Below, one piece after another: positions 22,935 to 36,092 of a stretch of DNA of 64,000 bases (the first letter of the stretch is position 1; each line of letters starts with the position of its first letter). Both the position numbers and the translations under genes were made by a program. Where the stretch lies: the NCBI RefSeq assembly GCF_914767665.1, contig NC_059504.1:9116501-9180500 (forward strand). Direction: 5' to 3'. Source of the DNA: Harmonia axyridis (lineage: Eukaryota; Arthropoda; Insecta; Coleoptera; Coccinellidae). Below the pieces are notes generated by a model that worked only from the letters and a program-made list of their open reading frames with translations, was not told the origin of the DNA and ran no database searches.

Positions 22935-23930
22935 CATTAATTACTCTGGATTCAGTCTTATTGTTTCGTAACACGCTGTATTTTTCTCTATCCGACTCCT
23001 GAGCTGTACATCAGAAATCGAATATAATAGTCGTGTAGTAACTGTAGAAGTTAAGGTTGTTACAAAGTAGATACGCTAATGGCCAGAATTGATCTAAAAT
23101 TCATTTTGTAGTCGGTAACTTTTGAATCTCAGATAAATAGATGTCCAGATTCCAAAAGCCATTCCAAATATTCACCTATCTTCCGTAGACTCGAAAGCAA
23201 AATCACGAACGTTAACCCAACATGACAGGTTAAAATATTATATTTGCATAGCGACATTATACCTAATAATTATATCAGATTTTGATAGAATCATATCATT
23301 CTCTCGTTTCACGAATCGAATCTTCATAATAATGATCGAAATTTCTCCGGACGCAGTCTCATTGTTTAGTTTCACGGCGTATATATTTTCTTATCCGACT
23401 CCAGAGCCGTATATCTGAAATCAGATATTCTAGTCGCATAGTCTGGCACAAATAAAACCTTCGGGATGTTCCAAATTACATCAAAATTGGATAAGAATTC
23501 TAGAAGTTAAGGTTGCTACAATTTAGACACGCTGATAGCTAGGCAGATACGAAACCAAAGTTATTCAGAATGATCTAAAATCCATTTTGTATTCGATAAC
23601 TTTTAAATCACAGACAAAATGTTCAGATACTTAATTCCAAATCTTCACCTATCTTCCGTAGACTCGGAAGCAAAATCACGAACATTTACCCAACATGGCA
23701 GGTTGAAATTTAATATTTCCATAGCTACGTTATACCTAATAAGCAACAGATTCATATCATTCTCTCGTTTCACGAATCAAATCTTCACAATAATGATCGA
23801 AATTTCTCCGGACGCAGTCTCGTTGTTTGAATACACGGCGTATATATTTCCTTATCCGACTCCAGAGCCGTATATCTGAAATCAGATATTCTAGTCGTGT
23901 AGTCTGGTGAAAATGAAACCTTCGGGGTCT
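22935..23930. repeat. about three tandem, diverged copies of a 400-480 bp unit
   Basis: Anchors recur in order. The word ccgactcc followed by gagc(c/t)gta occurs at 22992, 23395 and 23856. The word attttgta(g/t)tcg(g/a)taactttt occurs at 23103 and 23583. A cacctatcttccgtagactcg block occurs twice (about 23175 and 23647). The last two copies are the most similar. The unit shows no coding homology. Open frames spanning it are by-products of the repeat. Confidence 0.85.
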
Positions 23931-25576
23931 TTTCACGAGATGCTCATTCGCCCCCAAGCGTCTCGTCTCGCTGCATGTGTTGCAATCGATAACGTAGCTT
24001 TTATTCACCCCATGTAAAAGTGCAAGGCGCGTTCGAAATAGACGCCATTCTCCGCATGTTCGGGCGTCGCTTTTTTTTCACAACGGAGGACCGCTTTGAA
24101 ATTGTTAGTTCGGACCTTTTTGCGGCAAACTTTGCCGTTGTCCTTGGGGTGGTGGAAGCCAAAGTCTTATCTCCTAAAGTTTCAGATGTTGCGACATTAG
24201 GGAAGCTGGGAAGGATCAATTGAGGGGAATGTTTGGTGCACCGGAGGTTGAAGTGATAATTTGGGGCTATTAGCAAAATGTTGGTTTTATTCTTGTTTTG
24301 TTTTTGTTTGTTGTTTCTTACTGCTTTCGAGTTTAACGAAAATAGACGAATCTTTTTCTTAAGAGAAGGAATATTTTACTAATATAATATAAATATCTAT
24401 GGTTTGCGGCATCTGTCCGCTTCAATAGTTGAGTTGAGTTTGGCCACATGAACAAATACTAAACATAACCCTAAGAGGCTTAAAAAAACACGAACCAAGG
24501 AGAAAGCTAACAGGACCACTTCTGGAAATAAAGTTGTCACCAATGAATTTTGCAATGAAGAGATCGTTAAGCGCGCTGTATGACAAGTTGAGCTGTCCTG
24601 TTGAAACCAAATGTCGTCTTCTTTAGCTGATTAATTTTTTGAGGCAAAAAAAAACGATTTATGATGAATTGCCAAACCTTATTGAACAGGAATGTCAACA
24701 GTTTGACATTCCCAACTGTCAAACCAAAAACATCAACCATCAAATCTTCTCATGCAACTAAAAAACGCCTATAATTTATTATTATATCCTCTTTTATTTC
24801 TCCGTCTTTCGAAAGTTAATGCCTTCGAATACTTTGTGTTGTGTCGATTAAAAAAAAATGCATATTTACACTGAACATTTGAATAAATTAGATATCAACT
24901 ATGAATTTTTTAATTCTCTGTACAAGACTGCATTCCATAAGATAGGATAGATCACTTCTACAGGTTGAATTTCTCACCTCTATTTGGATTCTCATCCATC
25001 CACCGTTCTTTTATTACCTTACCTGCAAAAAAACTTCGGTTGTTAAAGAACCAGGCAAAATTTAACACGTACGCCAATTTGTCGTTTGCATCGCGTTGCC
25101 TTGTCAACACGTCCCTGTTCCATGAATACTGAGCAGCAACGTTTATTTTGGCATGATACATAGTTGATGCGAGTCAATTCAGTGGAAGTACAATTTTTCC
25201 GGTAATAATTTTTGCAGAGTTTCCACTAGAATGATATTATCGTGGCCGAACCGAAAATTCTACGGTGAAAAATACAAAAGTTTTATCCGAACAATTTTTC
25301 ACGAATCGTCACAGATGGCTCTGTAATCGAATTTGAATTTTCCGTTTGAATGACCTCAGTATGTCAGTTCCATTGATCATTCACATATATATTCTTTTGA
25401 AATAAAGCAATACAAAAAATTATCAACTTCAAACAACAAAGTATGTGTAGATGTAATATCAGTATTAACAGAGGAAAAGTAAATGGGCATCATACATTTC
25501 AACGTATAATACAGATAAAAACCTCAGTAAAGGAAGAAGAGAAGAACCAGAAAAGAGAACTAAAAGTTAGTTTTCA
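23931..25576. other. no gene recognised; GC-elevated block at 23940-24280
   Basis: Between about 23940 and 24280 the sequence is less AT-rich. It holds overlapping open frames of 67 codons (+, 24020-24223) and 91 codons (-, 24001-24276) with no recognisable domain. One of them could be an unrecognised exon, but splice sites and homology cannot be judged here. The rest is AT-rich with nothing recognised. Confidence 0.35.
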
Positions 25577-26290
25577 TTATATTGATTCGAAGTTAATGAC
25601 CCATTCTAAAAAAGAATCTGAAACTGAATGGATAGCTTGGAAACCACCATAAAATTTATAAATTGGACAAGTATTCACCAAGTGGTCAATGATTTCTTCT
25701 ACACCACAATCACTTAGTGGGTTATCAATAGAATGCCAATGCCATTTGGAGAGCATACTATAGCAACGACCATGACCAGTCCTTAGTCGATTCAAAATAC
25801 ATCTAATTTTCCTAGGAAGATTGAAACATAGAACTTTCTCTGCAGGAGCAACGATAAGAGTTTTGTTAAAGACATCACAAGAACTCCATTCCGAACGCCA
25901 AATTTCCTTGTCACTTTCTTCAGATTGAAGGAAGGCATTAATCCATAAAGGTTTGCGTGACTTTAATCTGGCAGTTCTAGTATCTGAGAGGTAAATAACT
26001 ATTGGAAATAATTTCGGGTAGAAATGAAATTTTTACCAAGATTTCTTCACTAAGACCTATCCACGAATATGAGGCTTAAGTATATGTAATAGCACTGGTA
26101 ACCAATGTAAAGGCGTAGATCTAATAGTTCCACTGATAATTCTCTTAGAAACGTTAAGCTGTGCATCAATTTTATGAACATGAGCACTATTGAACTAAAC
26201 AGTACAACATTATTCAACAGCAGAAAAAACCAAAGACTAGCCTGCCGTACGAAGAGTGCTGGCATCAGCACCTCATGAAGAACCTGCTAA
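25577..26290 (-). pseudogene. C-terminal part of a Jockey/CR1-like non-LTR reverse transcriptase
   Basis: The minus strand begins near 26290 with LRTASLVFGFFCC and, in pieces, CTA..RIISGTIRSTPLHWLPV-like sequence with several stops. It continues with RLKSRKPLWINAFLQ, IWRSEWSS, NLPRKIRCILNRLRTGHGRC, KWHWHSIDNPLSDCG, then DHLVNTCPIYKF and GGFQAIHS, ending at a stop at 25577. RLRTGHGRC plus the spaced Cys-x-Cys and His...Cys residues form the zinc-knuckle-like tail of insect non-LTR polymerases. The copy is 5'-truncated, as these elements usually are, and broken in its upstream half. Confidence 0.8.
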
Positions 26291-26941
26291 TTTTTGAAAT
26301 ATTATTCCTCGACTTAATTCATTTCAGTCAGGAATTGTCCAAGTATTCGTTGAAACAATGGAAAACGTTCTGCGCATAAAGTTATACGGCTGGACAGAGA
26401 TTTCTTTTAGATTCCAAATGATCATTTTCAAAACTTTTGAGGATGTATGTGTGTTCTCTAGGAACAAAGCGCAAAAATTAATATTATTCGTCCCATAAAC
26501 CCATAAACCGATAGTTACACCTGGTCCGACTCAAATGAAGACATAACTTCTTTCTCTCGATCTCAAACAAACAGATGCCCAAAACGACAATACCCCAAGC
26601 GGTACGTGGCCAAAGAATTCGACACGGTGAACAGAGTGATAAAAATATCGGGGTTCGAGCACACGACACAAAAGCCCTAGATTAGAACCGAAGGGAACTT
26701 TATGCCTGTTGTGTGCATAATAAACAAGGTCCATCGAACGTACCGTTTATATGCCGGAAGCATTTGCTCCAGTGCCAGGTGCCATGTATAGATTCTCATT
26801 AGCTATTAAAGCAACGATTATGGTCTGTGGTCTTTCGGATTATCAGAACTTAGGGGCACAGGAGCTGAATTGCTAATCTTGGCTGACCAAACAATTTTGG
26901 GATTTGAAGGAAGTTCGTTTCAAACTGAGAAACTAATTATT
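26291..26941. other. no gene recognised
   Basis: Short minus-strand frames at 26484-26734 lack domains. Nothing else could be assigned. Confidence 0.35.
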
Positions 26942-27063
26942 GTGAATATTTCCCTCCTGTCAAAAATTCTATGTAAATGGAATGCTATTATCGAAAATTA
27001 CAGTGAATATTTCCCTCCTGTCAAAAATTCTATGTATGTGGAGAACAATTATCGAAAATTACA
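26942..27063. repeat. two tandem copies of a 61-bp unit
   Basis: The segment gtgaatatttccctcctgtc onward, ending atcgaaaattaca, is repeated 61 bases later (26942 and 27003) with few changes. It has no coding relevance. Confidence 0.85.
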
Positions 27064-27221
27064 GCGATAATTGCATTGTAGGAAGCGAAACTGCACTGCG
27101 ATAATTGTTCTGTTCATAGATGCATAGTTTCTATGCGTCTTACACAGTTCGAATCTATGGCAATTCCATTCTAAATCAGTTTGACAAGTTATGTAACAGT
27201 TTATTCGGGAAATATTCCTCC

Positions 27222-27429
27222 GAATTACACTCGTGCATCAAAATGACCGGATAATTTTGCATTCCAGCGTGTTTTCTTCGAAAAACTGCATTCGCTCATT
27301 TGGAAAAAGAGCCCTCCACTTTCGGTGTCGGGCTCTTTCTCCAAAAATGAAAATGAACTCATGCAGTTTTTATGACAACACGCTATCATGCAAAATTATC
27401 GGTAATTTTGATGCACTTGTGCAATTACT
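27222..27429. repeat. 208-bp foldback element
   Basis: Left arm 27228-27312 (cgtgcatcaaaatgaccgg ... gaaaaagagccc) and right arm 27328-27425 (gggctctttctcc ... ttttgatgcacttg) are imperfect reverse complements along their whole length, with a 15-base loop around ccactttcggtgtc. It has small length differences and no coding content. It is of the same general kind as 494-638 but unrelated in sequence. Confidence 0.8.
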
Positions 27430-27849
27430 TACGAAAACTGCCTACTATTCCTCTCATTGGCATCATATTACTATTTCATCATTAATTCCACCCAACATTA
27501 CAAACTAATTTCATTTGGTTTGTCTGAAGCTTATGACATATATGGATGTAATTTTGATGTGTTTTCATTATGTTACGTTTGAATCTGATTATTCATTACA
27601 ATTTCGTTATGAATTCCGGGATATATTAGTATCGAAATGTAATTTGAACTAAATTAATTCCATGAAATATATTAATCAGTTTATCGTTGAAATATTAGTA
27701 TTGATTAGTTGGCAGGAACATTATATTATTCAGTAATAATGAATTCATTATTGTATACATGTCTCTTAGAGTTAGGTTAGTTATTGATCAACGTTTCAGC
27801 AATATCCAACAGCTGAAAAAAAAATAAGGATTACATTTCGATGTAATCC
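27430..27849. other. no gene recognised; small hairpin at its right end
   Basis: AT-rich sequence. At 27828-27849 GGATTACAT and ATGTAATCC are separated by TTCG, a perfect 9-bp stem with a four-base loop. It directly adjoins the Tc1 fragment, so it may be the breakpoint of the rearrangement there. Confidence 0.45.
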
Positions 27850-28150
27850 TCTTTTCGTAGTGTCCCAGACGTGTTATTCAACGTTAATTTTTGCTATACG
27901 TGGTCAGGCATTATCTTGTAGCAACACTTTCGTGCTCCACTGCCTTCTAGGTATTGTTACCTCTGATGAACACCAAAAATGACTTTCCACAAGCAGTAGC
28001 CTGCCATATCATAATTCCTACAGTATGGTGCACACGTCTTCCATAGAAGATTAAGAATCTAGTCTTTTTCACTACATTGGCCATCATGTAAGTCCGAATA
28101 GAATTTGTTTTCATCACTGAAGTCTTAAGTGGTGATTCCAGATCCATTCT
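27850..28150 (-). pseudogene. Tc1-like transposase fragment
   Basis: Minus-strand pieces read GRRVHHTVGIMIWQATACGK, SFLVFIRG and, after a shift, LLQDNA, a stop, PRIAKINVE and HVWDTTKRGL. The order VMVWGAI...PLVFIRG...QDNARPHxA...IEHVWD is that of Tc1-like DDE transposases. The stretch between the second Asp and HVWD is deleted. Both ends are broken and no terminal repeats were found. Confidence 0.7.
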
Positions 28151-28270
28151 GAAGATAATTCAGTCGATTTGTTGCCTTGGCTTTCCAGACATCCCAATCT
28201 TCAACCCATTGAAGACGTTTGGGACATTATGGAAAGAAGATTATTTTCACATACTCTAGAGGTATGAGGG
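28151..28270 (+). pseudogene. second Tc1-like fragment in opposite orientation
   Basis: The + strand reads LPWLSRHPNLQPIEDVWDIM then ERRLFSHTLEV and a stop. The family pattern is LPWPSRSPDLNPIEHVWD, so the catalytic Asp of SPDL is replaced by Asn (HPNL). It lies immediately next to the minus-strand fragment, in head-to-head order, and supplies a part the first fragment lacks. Two copies or one broken and inverted copy would both explain this. Confidence 0.7.
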
Positions 28271-30590
28271 AGAAGTTGCCTGGGAAACACCAGAAAAAAT
28301 GGATTATCTCATTAGCAACGGGTTACAAAAACTTTAATTGACCGATAAACCCCTTGATTGTAGTTTGAAACCTATGGAAGTATTAAAAATGAACTGAAAT
28401 TGAACTCAGAAATGATTTGATTGAGTAAATCACCATGATTGAAGGTTTATGAAACTCAACATTAAGGTTTTAATTTTCTCTAATTTTGATCAATCGCTAA
28501 CCCTACGAAGATACATTCAAACAAACAATAATTGTTGTGATAAATTCATCATTACCTGGTGTTTTTTAAGTTTCGTTTTCAACGCTCTTAGAATATTTTT
28601 CGTTTATTTTCCTCGGCATCTGTACACAAACACCGACCACCTGGCTTTAAGGTCTAGCTTTCATGGCCGCACTGAAGACAAACAACCCCAAAAAGTCAAA
28701 TAGGGCCATTAGTCAGGTGAAGGAACAATATGTTGTCGCAGTCGAACTTCACCCCTGTGAACTCGTAGCTCCTGGCTTCACCCTTTGCAACCAAGGCCGG
28801 TATTCATTTACCCTGAAATAAAACCACTGGCTTTTCTCTTTGTCATCGAACCGATTTGAATTGTATTTTCGATCAGACGAATTTAGGATAAGTGTCAGTT
28901 CATTAAGAGGAGTGCATTTCTGTGCAATATATATAAGAAGCCAACGAACAGAACCACTAAGAATGTGATAAATGGATGGGAAGATTCCAGAACGGAGATT
29001 ATGAAAATTTCAGTTGAATGCATCTGTGTAATTACTTTGGGGATATTTGTTCGGATGTCGTTTTTCCCGTGGTAATCCATATGTTAAATTCATCATTCCA
29101 GTATTCACGGGAATCGAAATAATTCGCTAGAATCTATTGGTTCTATAATGATTTTCATAATATTATGGAACGTCAGTTTTTTATCACTCAATTTTCAGTA
29201 AATATAAACATTGGAGAAATGATATCAATATGAGTATTGAATCGAATTATGGATTGAGTATCACATAATTTTGCAATTCCATTTATGAGTATGTAGGTAT
29301 TGATGAATGGGGTGAATTTTGAGTGGCATAGTTTCGAATCCTAAGAAATGATAATCTATAATTGTTTGACATTTGCCTCTAGTTAGTTATCTATTTTTTA
29401 TTCCATGTTTTCATTCTCTATTTTGCGATAATATCAACAAACTCATCAATAGCAAGAACCTTTTTTACTCTGTTACTGTTCAGCAATTATAGGTTGGCAG
29501 TTTGAACATTTTATTAATTAAATTAATTAAAATTTATTCAGAAAATAAACCACTTAATGTTAATGTTAACAGAAAAATTTCAGGACATATACAGGGTTAG
29601 AAATATTTAAAGGAATACTACAGGGATATCGAAAACCGTTAGAAAGACAGGGTGGCTTAAATTACAAAATGGTTGCGTTATTCAGGGATGAGTGTGTTGG
29701 TATGAACAGATCCGAAATATCTCCATTGGTTCCCGAAATATCTCGAAAAAACTGAAAATCAAGTTTTTGTTCCTGCATAACTCATTTGTTTTTGGAAATA
29801 ACTTCACGAAATTTGGTTTATAGCCATTATCCAATATGGAGATACTAATGGTGTCTTCAGATACCCTGTATAAATAGATTCCCAAAACTTTCAAAATTAT
29901 GTCACATCACCTTTATCTTATAACCATTTATAATTCCTGAGGGTGTTGCCAACCCTAAGAATAAAAATTAACATATCTCGGAGTTTATCGAAAAAACCCA
30001 TGTACTTACGGAAATATGCGGCTGAGCCATTTTATTTGGGCCACTCTGTATAGATTGATGTTATTTTGGCAAGAAATGTGAATTCACATTTCATCGTCCA
30101 GTTTGTTGAACAACTAGTATTGCGTACTCAACCCTTTTTTGCCATTTTACAAGAGCTTGAATACCCACTCAATCATCGCTAAAAACAATGAGAATAATCA
30201 TTTAATCTACTTTCTGCCTCTCGGCAAGCACGTATTTTACACTGGTGAAGTACTACAAAGCTTCGATGGCATTCATCCGGTGCTAGCAAAAAACCATTCA
30301 ACGATTCTGACTGGGAGTAGGTATTAGTCTCAAGATTCAGTGGTAAACGTGTATAATAGCTGAGGTTATCACTCTGTCATCTGAAACGCATGAATTGTAA
30401 GAATGCTCTTAAAATAAGCATTGAATTCCGAAATGAAAATGGTGCAAATTTCATATAGTGGCTTATCTTTTTCTTTACATCGAAGAATTTTTTAGCAGTA
30501 TAAAAAACTTGAATGTATTCAACATGAAATTTTGAGCGAGGTTCAAACCCGAACCCATCTTGCAAATTTGAAAATTCAAGGCCCTTTCTC
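28271..30590. other. no gene recognised
   Basis: About 2.3 kb of AT-rich DNA without a recognisable exon. Phrases near 29590-30060 (cagggttag, aaatatctcgaaaaaac, ggccactctgtatag) resemble the dispersed low-grade repeats common in insect genomes, but I cannot assign them to a family. Confidence 0.35.
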
Positions 30591-31025
30591 AGAGTAATAA
30601 ACGTAGATAGAGGGAGCACATGTCATTTTCAGTAAGCAAATTTTGTCCTCTAACATGAATTATCAAATTTGACATAAAGGGCGCGGAAATGAAAACATAT
30701 CAGTGATACGATATTTCAATCAATTCGCGAGTTTCTACACAAAGAACGCACTTCTTATGTCCCATCAACGTTTCATGTTAACCCAAAATATATTGAAATA
30801 AATACCTAAATATATCAGAAATTCAGAAACTTCAAGCGCGCCAAATGACGTGACACAACCGATGACACTAGGAAAGCGAAAGTTGCCAAACCTTGGATTT
30901 CAGCAGGTAGATACAGAAAATAATGAATCTTCTGCATACTATAAATTCGAGAATTAGGAAAAATATCGGATTCCAAAGATTCAAATTCACTCAAATAAAT
31001 ATACTCCCTCTATCTATGTTTATTA
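30591..31025 (+). mobile_element. TIR element family M, copy 4
   Basis: Starts cagagtaataaacgtagata and ends ccctctatctatgtttatta, the same orientation as copies 1 and 3. At about 435 bp it lacks roughly 130 bases of the right half. On the minus strand the internal peptide reads MGHKKCVLCVETRELIEISY before a stop, the best-preserved example of the C-x2-C start seen in this family. Confidence 0.8.
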
Positions 31026-34000
31026 GGGTATGGGGTCCTTCTAATCAAATGCTGTATTCTGACGGACAGAATCGAATTTGAGGATGACTTCTTTATCAGT
31101 AGATGAACCTCATTATCCAGATCATTCCCGAATAATAAATCCAATAATACCGTCACTTTGACGTAATTATTAGGTCAGAAACTCGATTTGTCATTTTTTT
31201 GAATTCCTTCAAGGATCATAGATATCAATACATCCATAAATCAATACATTCGCGAGTCGATGTCAATCACCAATTAAATGTTTACGCTGTGGAATCTTCA
31301 GAGATCTTCCCACATCAATAAAACATTGAAAAAGCTGCTTGTTCACCAGAGCCTGAACCAAAACCAGTCATCGAGTTATTTTCACGTCTATGGTCGTGAA
31401 TGTTCTTGTACCACAGGGTTTTTTTTATACTGCGTTTGTCAACGAATTATATCAATTATTTTGTAGAATTGTTCATGTTGACAGGAAAAACGTGAGATTT
31501 TCCTCGCTTGAATTGTCTTGCTTTATGCCGAAAAATATTGGAAAGGTTCATATCGATTTCTAGAAATGTAAAGTCACATGGAATTATCGTTATTCTGGAG
31601 AAGAATGAATATTTTGATCTTCGTAAATATTATTTTTATGAGTTCCTTGAAATATAATTCCCCTAATGATATGGCTTCCCATTGTAAATATTTCAATTCT
31701 ACAAATCCGACTTTTCTATTATTGTTATTTTCCATAAACCGGACAGCAAAAGATTGTATTCATATGAGATTTTATGTCCTTAATGAGGATATCATTTCTT
31801 TTCATTGATCCTCGTTATTATGTTTGTGATACATTTCTTTTATTGATTCCTCAATCATTCAAAGAAAACAAATTAGAAAGCAATTCTTTTGTGTGCTATG
31901 GAATAAGTTCTTAAGTCCCCTTTTGAGAGAGAATGGTATTGTTTGACTCCCCCAGATGTTATGATAACGTCGATGATTATTCAGTATTCTTCGAAATAGA
32001 ATGCACATAATGGAGAAAATTCAATTTTCTGAACAGCACTCTGAAATCCCAGAATTTGATGTTAAATTTAGAAAGGAAATAATAGATATTAAAGCACCTT
32101 TCAAAAATACGTTTTAGGGTTTTAAATGCGAAAAATCAATGGATGAATACATATTGACAACAATAATGCGTTTGACACTTCAAATTGTGAACACTGAAAT
32201 CACTCAAATTAACAACGTAACATACAATAAAATGGAACTGAATAAAATAAAATTTAATTTCATTTGCGTCTGGATTGCTTTGAAATTTTGAATATTTTAT
32301 TGTTCCGAATTCTGAAACATGATCTATTCATAAAATAAATGAATAATAAACCATCAAGTGGAATTGCAGGTGTGCTTTTTTACAATAAATCCTCCCCATA
32401 CGTATACCAAATGGCATCGATAATTTCCATCGAATTTAAAATTTAATTTGTGTTCTATTTCCTAGCTGAATTTCATAGTTCAATTCCATCGATTCAATGT
32501 GGCTCTAAAACTGTGTGAATACGGAAGTCCATACATAAAATTCCACTATTTCGTTCGAATCAATGCGAACTGAACCGTCAGATGTCATATTGCAAATGAT
32601 TCCCTAATGGCTGATGAGGAACCTGCAATATATCTACGGTACTCTGTGTTTCGAGTCAATTTTAAATGGGATTTCTCTTTCGAAATCTATTTATTCGAAT
32701 GTACATGAATTTGGCTGGAAATGATGTCGACGATAAATTCGAATTGAAAAATTGTGTGGAAAACTCTTTCAGCCTGCAAAATATTGGCTGGAACCGTATA
32801 AAAGTGGGTTTGGACAAATACTCAGGCATATACCTACTACGAAATGATATACCACTAAGTTTGAAATTAAACCAAAAACTTCAGGAAAACGATGATAGAT
32901 AGAAAAACATTTTCACTGCTTGAGATAAAATGATAATATCTCTGAATATACCATTCGAGGAGTTGTCTAAATCCTATAAAACTATCTAGTGATTGAAAGT
33001 AGTTATTTTTATTTCGCTTGAAAATTTCTCAGAAAAATAGCCATTGAAAAAGCTGAATTCAAAGAAGCTGCCAAAACGCAATATGGTGTCACTGACGTCA
33101 CTTTGGTATGTAAACAATCGAGTGTCCTTTAAGAAAGCGTTTGTTCATTATTGATTCAACTGTTTGAAGATCATTTTGATGAAAATAACTCAGTATTTGT
33201 TAGAATTTCATTGTAAAATTTCATATACTCTAAATATTCTTACTTGAGTAGAGGTAGGAATTCAATGTTGTTTTGAATGCTGCACGTTTTCAATGAATTT
33301 CTAACTCTCGAATTAACTAATTATTGTTTTGCGAAAAATGTTGAAATTAGCAACAAGACTATAAATGCTGAAGAAAGAATGAATAAATTATATAAGTATT
33401 TACCGAAAATTGACGTGATCGTAAATTTGTATAATACAGTTTGTTTTTTATGTGATAAAAGGCATGAATTGTGGAGTTTTTATAGCTTTTTTTTCAATGT
33501 ATATTCATAGAATCATAAATTAGTCTAATTATGACTTCATACTACTTTATTTAGTCTAATTTATGACTTTATGAGGATGTCAATAAACAGGACAATATTT
33601 TTTATACCTTCGAACAGCTAGAAATAACAAGTATATGTCCATTTTATGTGTTAGATCAACGCCTTATTTCTGGACGATTTCCATCGCCATTGGAAATACA
33701 ACATTGAACTGAAACAGTTATTTTTTATGAACGTAAAATAGAAAAATCTTATTATTATAATACTTCGCTATATGACTGAGAGAAACTCAGAGAATTTTTT
33801 CAACAATGTTTGGAAGATGTAAAAACATTTTTTGCGATCTAGGATAATGAGACCCTGTAGGTCAGATTAGTTTTCTTCTGAATTATCGTGAGATCCAATA
33901 GTTCGGTTGATGTCTTCATATCCCCAAGTGTATTTTATGATTGTGATGGCGACTTGACACCGCAAAACAGATGAGTAATTACCACCAGTATAGTAACAGC

Positions 34001-35560
34001 TGCATGACTCAAGCTGGAGTCAATGGGTAACTTGATTAAAGCTCCACCATGCATACTGACCTATGTCACAGTCCTCAATTCTCACCCTAACCTAATGTTA
34101 ATAACCTAATAACTGCAGGGACGGCAGAGCAACTGTCAAGCGGTAAATAACAGGACACGTGATCTCATATATCGCCAGTGTGTTTTGGCAGATTCTTGGG
34201 CCTATTCCATCCTAGGGACAGAAACAACTCTTATTTCATTTTGCCCCGTTTTTCAATTAACAGAAGTAGGGAGTACAGAAAAATTTGATTTATATACAAT
34301 TTTTGTTTTTGGGTGTCAGTTCCTCGAATGGAGTGCTTTATTTCTTCACGTTGTTTGTATTTTTTGAATTTTATTTGAGAATAATATTGAGAAAACAACT
34401 AAATATTCAGGATAGGTTGAGATCTCGAAAGTTATCATCAAGCTGTGTGAACCTCGCCATTACAAAATAAGCGAGTGTGTTTGAGATCGTTCGATTGTTT
34501 GGTGATCTTTCTGGTGATCATTCTTTTTGTACTCGATGCCCCCTATTCCCCAAAAGGTAATCAATTTGCCCCTGTGTAAACGGTGTTCTCGTCTAAGGGT
34601 GATTTATCTTGATTCTCCGAATCTTCTTAGGCTTAGTTGTTGACCATGACTCATCCCTCTGTTAATTCTTGGCACAATCATTACCCAGAACGACTTTGAA
34701 CGTGGAATTTATTGTAGTATATTGGGATTGCTGAAATTCAAAGACCGAAGAGGAAATTCTCGATAAATCTTCTGAGTGTAATGGGTGAAATTAATCCTAC
34801 CTTTGGACCAATCCCAAATGACCGGAAAAGTGCCATCAAAACCATAAATTTTATACTTTTGAGGAGTTGAGAAATAATCATAAATGTAATAATCGCATCC
34901 ACCATTTTCCTAATTAACAACAAATCTATTTTTGCGCATCCACCAATATAGATTCCTTATCTTTTCATTACTGTGATCAAATTCTGTAAACTTCTCTAAA
35001 AGTCGAATCAGTTTACGTAGCAATCATAAACAAAATGAAGAATAGACATCAATCTATGTCATTTTTGGTTGGGTTACATTAGTTGATTACTGATCGATTA
35101 ATTAACGTAGTCTACTCAGTGGGGGGTTGGGCTTTAGATGGACGACGAAGACCGGTCCATTTTAATTAATGATCTTGATATTTGTACATCCTTTAATTGC
35201 TTGTGTTACTCCCACGTAGCCCGATTACACGTTGAAGACATATTCGTGAACATGAAATGGACCAATATGTACACATTCCCAATATATGAGTTAAGGTCAA
35301 ATTTACCTATCTGAAATAGATTGAGTATATATGTAATCTCTTCCGAGAATTAGATTGGAGAACCTTTACTGGCCTAACTGCCTATTGAACTCATACTGTT
35401 TGCTCAAATTTATTTCAATAGTAGACAGAACGCTGGTAATAGACTTGTTTCTGTTGTTTATCTCCCATAAATTGATATATCTAACGATTGGTTTATGACA
35501 TTTTGAAAGGATTATTTTCCTCATCTAAAATGTATTGATCAGAGGCCACCATATTTCAAA
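31026..35560. other. no gene recognised
   Basis: The longest feature-poor stretch, 4.5 kb of AT-rich DNA. Open frames such as 32666-32902 and 33277-33510 look like chance frames: asparagine-, lysine-, isoleucine- and phenylalanine-rich, with no domain. No tRNA, repeat array or cadherin motif was seen. Confidence 0.4.
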
Positions 35561-36092
35561 TGATGGCATCAGTATTCTGGGATGCGCAAGGTATGATATT
35601 GATTGATTACCTCCAAAAAGGCCAGACCATCAACAGCGATTATATTATATAGCGTTATTTGATCGTTTAAAGGATGAAATTGTTGAAAAAAAGGCCCCAT
35701 TTGAAGGAGAAAAGGTGCTGTTTCATCAAGACAATGCGCCGTGTCACAAATCAATGGAAACAATGGCAAAATTGCATGAATTGGGCTTCGAATTGCTTCT
35801 GCATCCACCGTATTCGCCAGATCTGACCCACAGCGACTTTTACCTGTTCCCAGACCTCAAAAGAATGCTTGCTGGAAAGAAATTCAGCGCCAATGAAGAA
35901 GTAATCGCCGAAACTGAGGCCTATTCTGAAGCGAAAGACAAATCGTACTACAAAAATGGTATCGAAAAGTTGGAAGATCGCTATAATATCTGTGTCGCCT
36001 CCGAAGGCAGCTATGTTGAATAATAAAATCGAATTTTGCCAAAATATGTGTTTTACTATGGAAGACCGGGGTCTTTATAATTGGCCTGTTAC
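35561..36092 (+). mobile_element. DD34D mariner element, 5'-truncated (copy c)
   Basis: Starts abruptly in the transposase (MASVFWDAQGMILIDYLQKG) and runs to the 3' terminus ttataattggcctgtta near 36092. The frame 35715-36023 keeps HQDNAPCHKSM, HPPYSPDLTHSDFYLF and the C-terminus CVASEGSYVE, so the second and third catalytic Asp are intact. The first, DNA-binding half is missing and there are small frame breaks around 35640-35700. It is the least damaged C-terminal half of the four copies. Confidence 0.88.
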
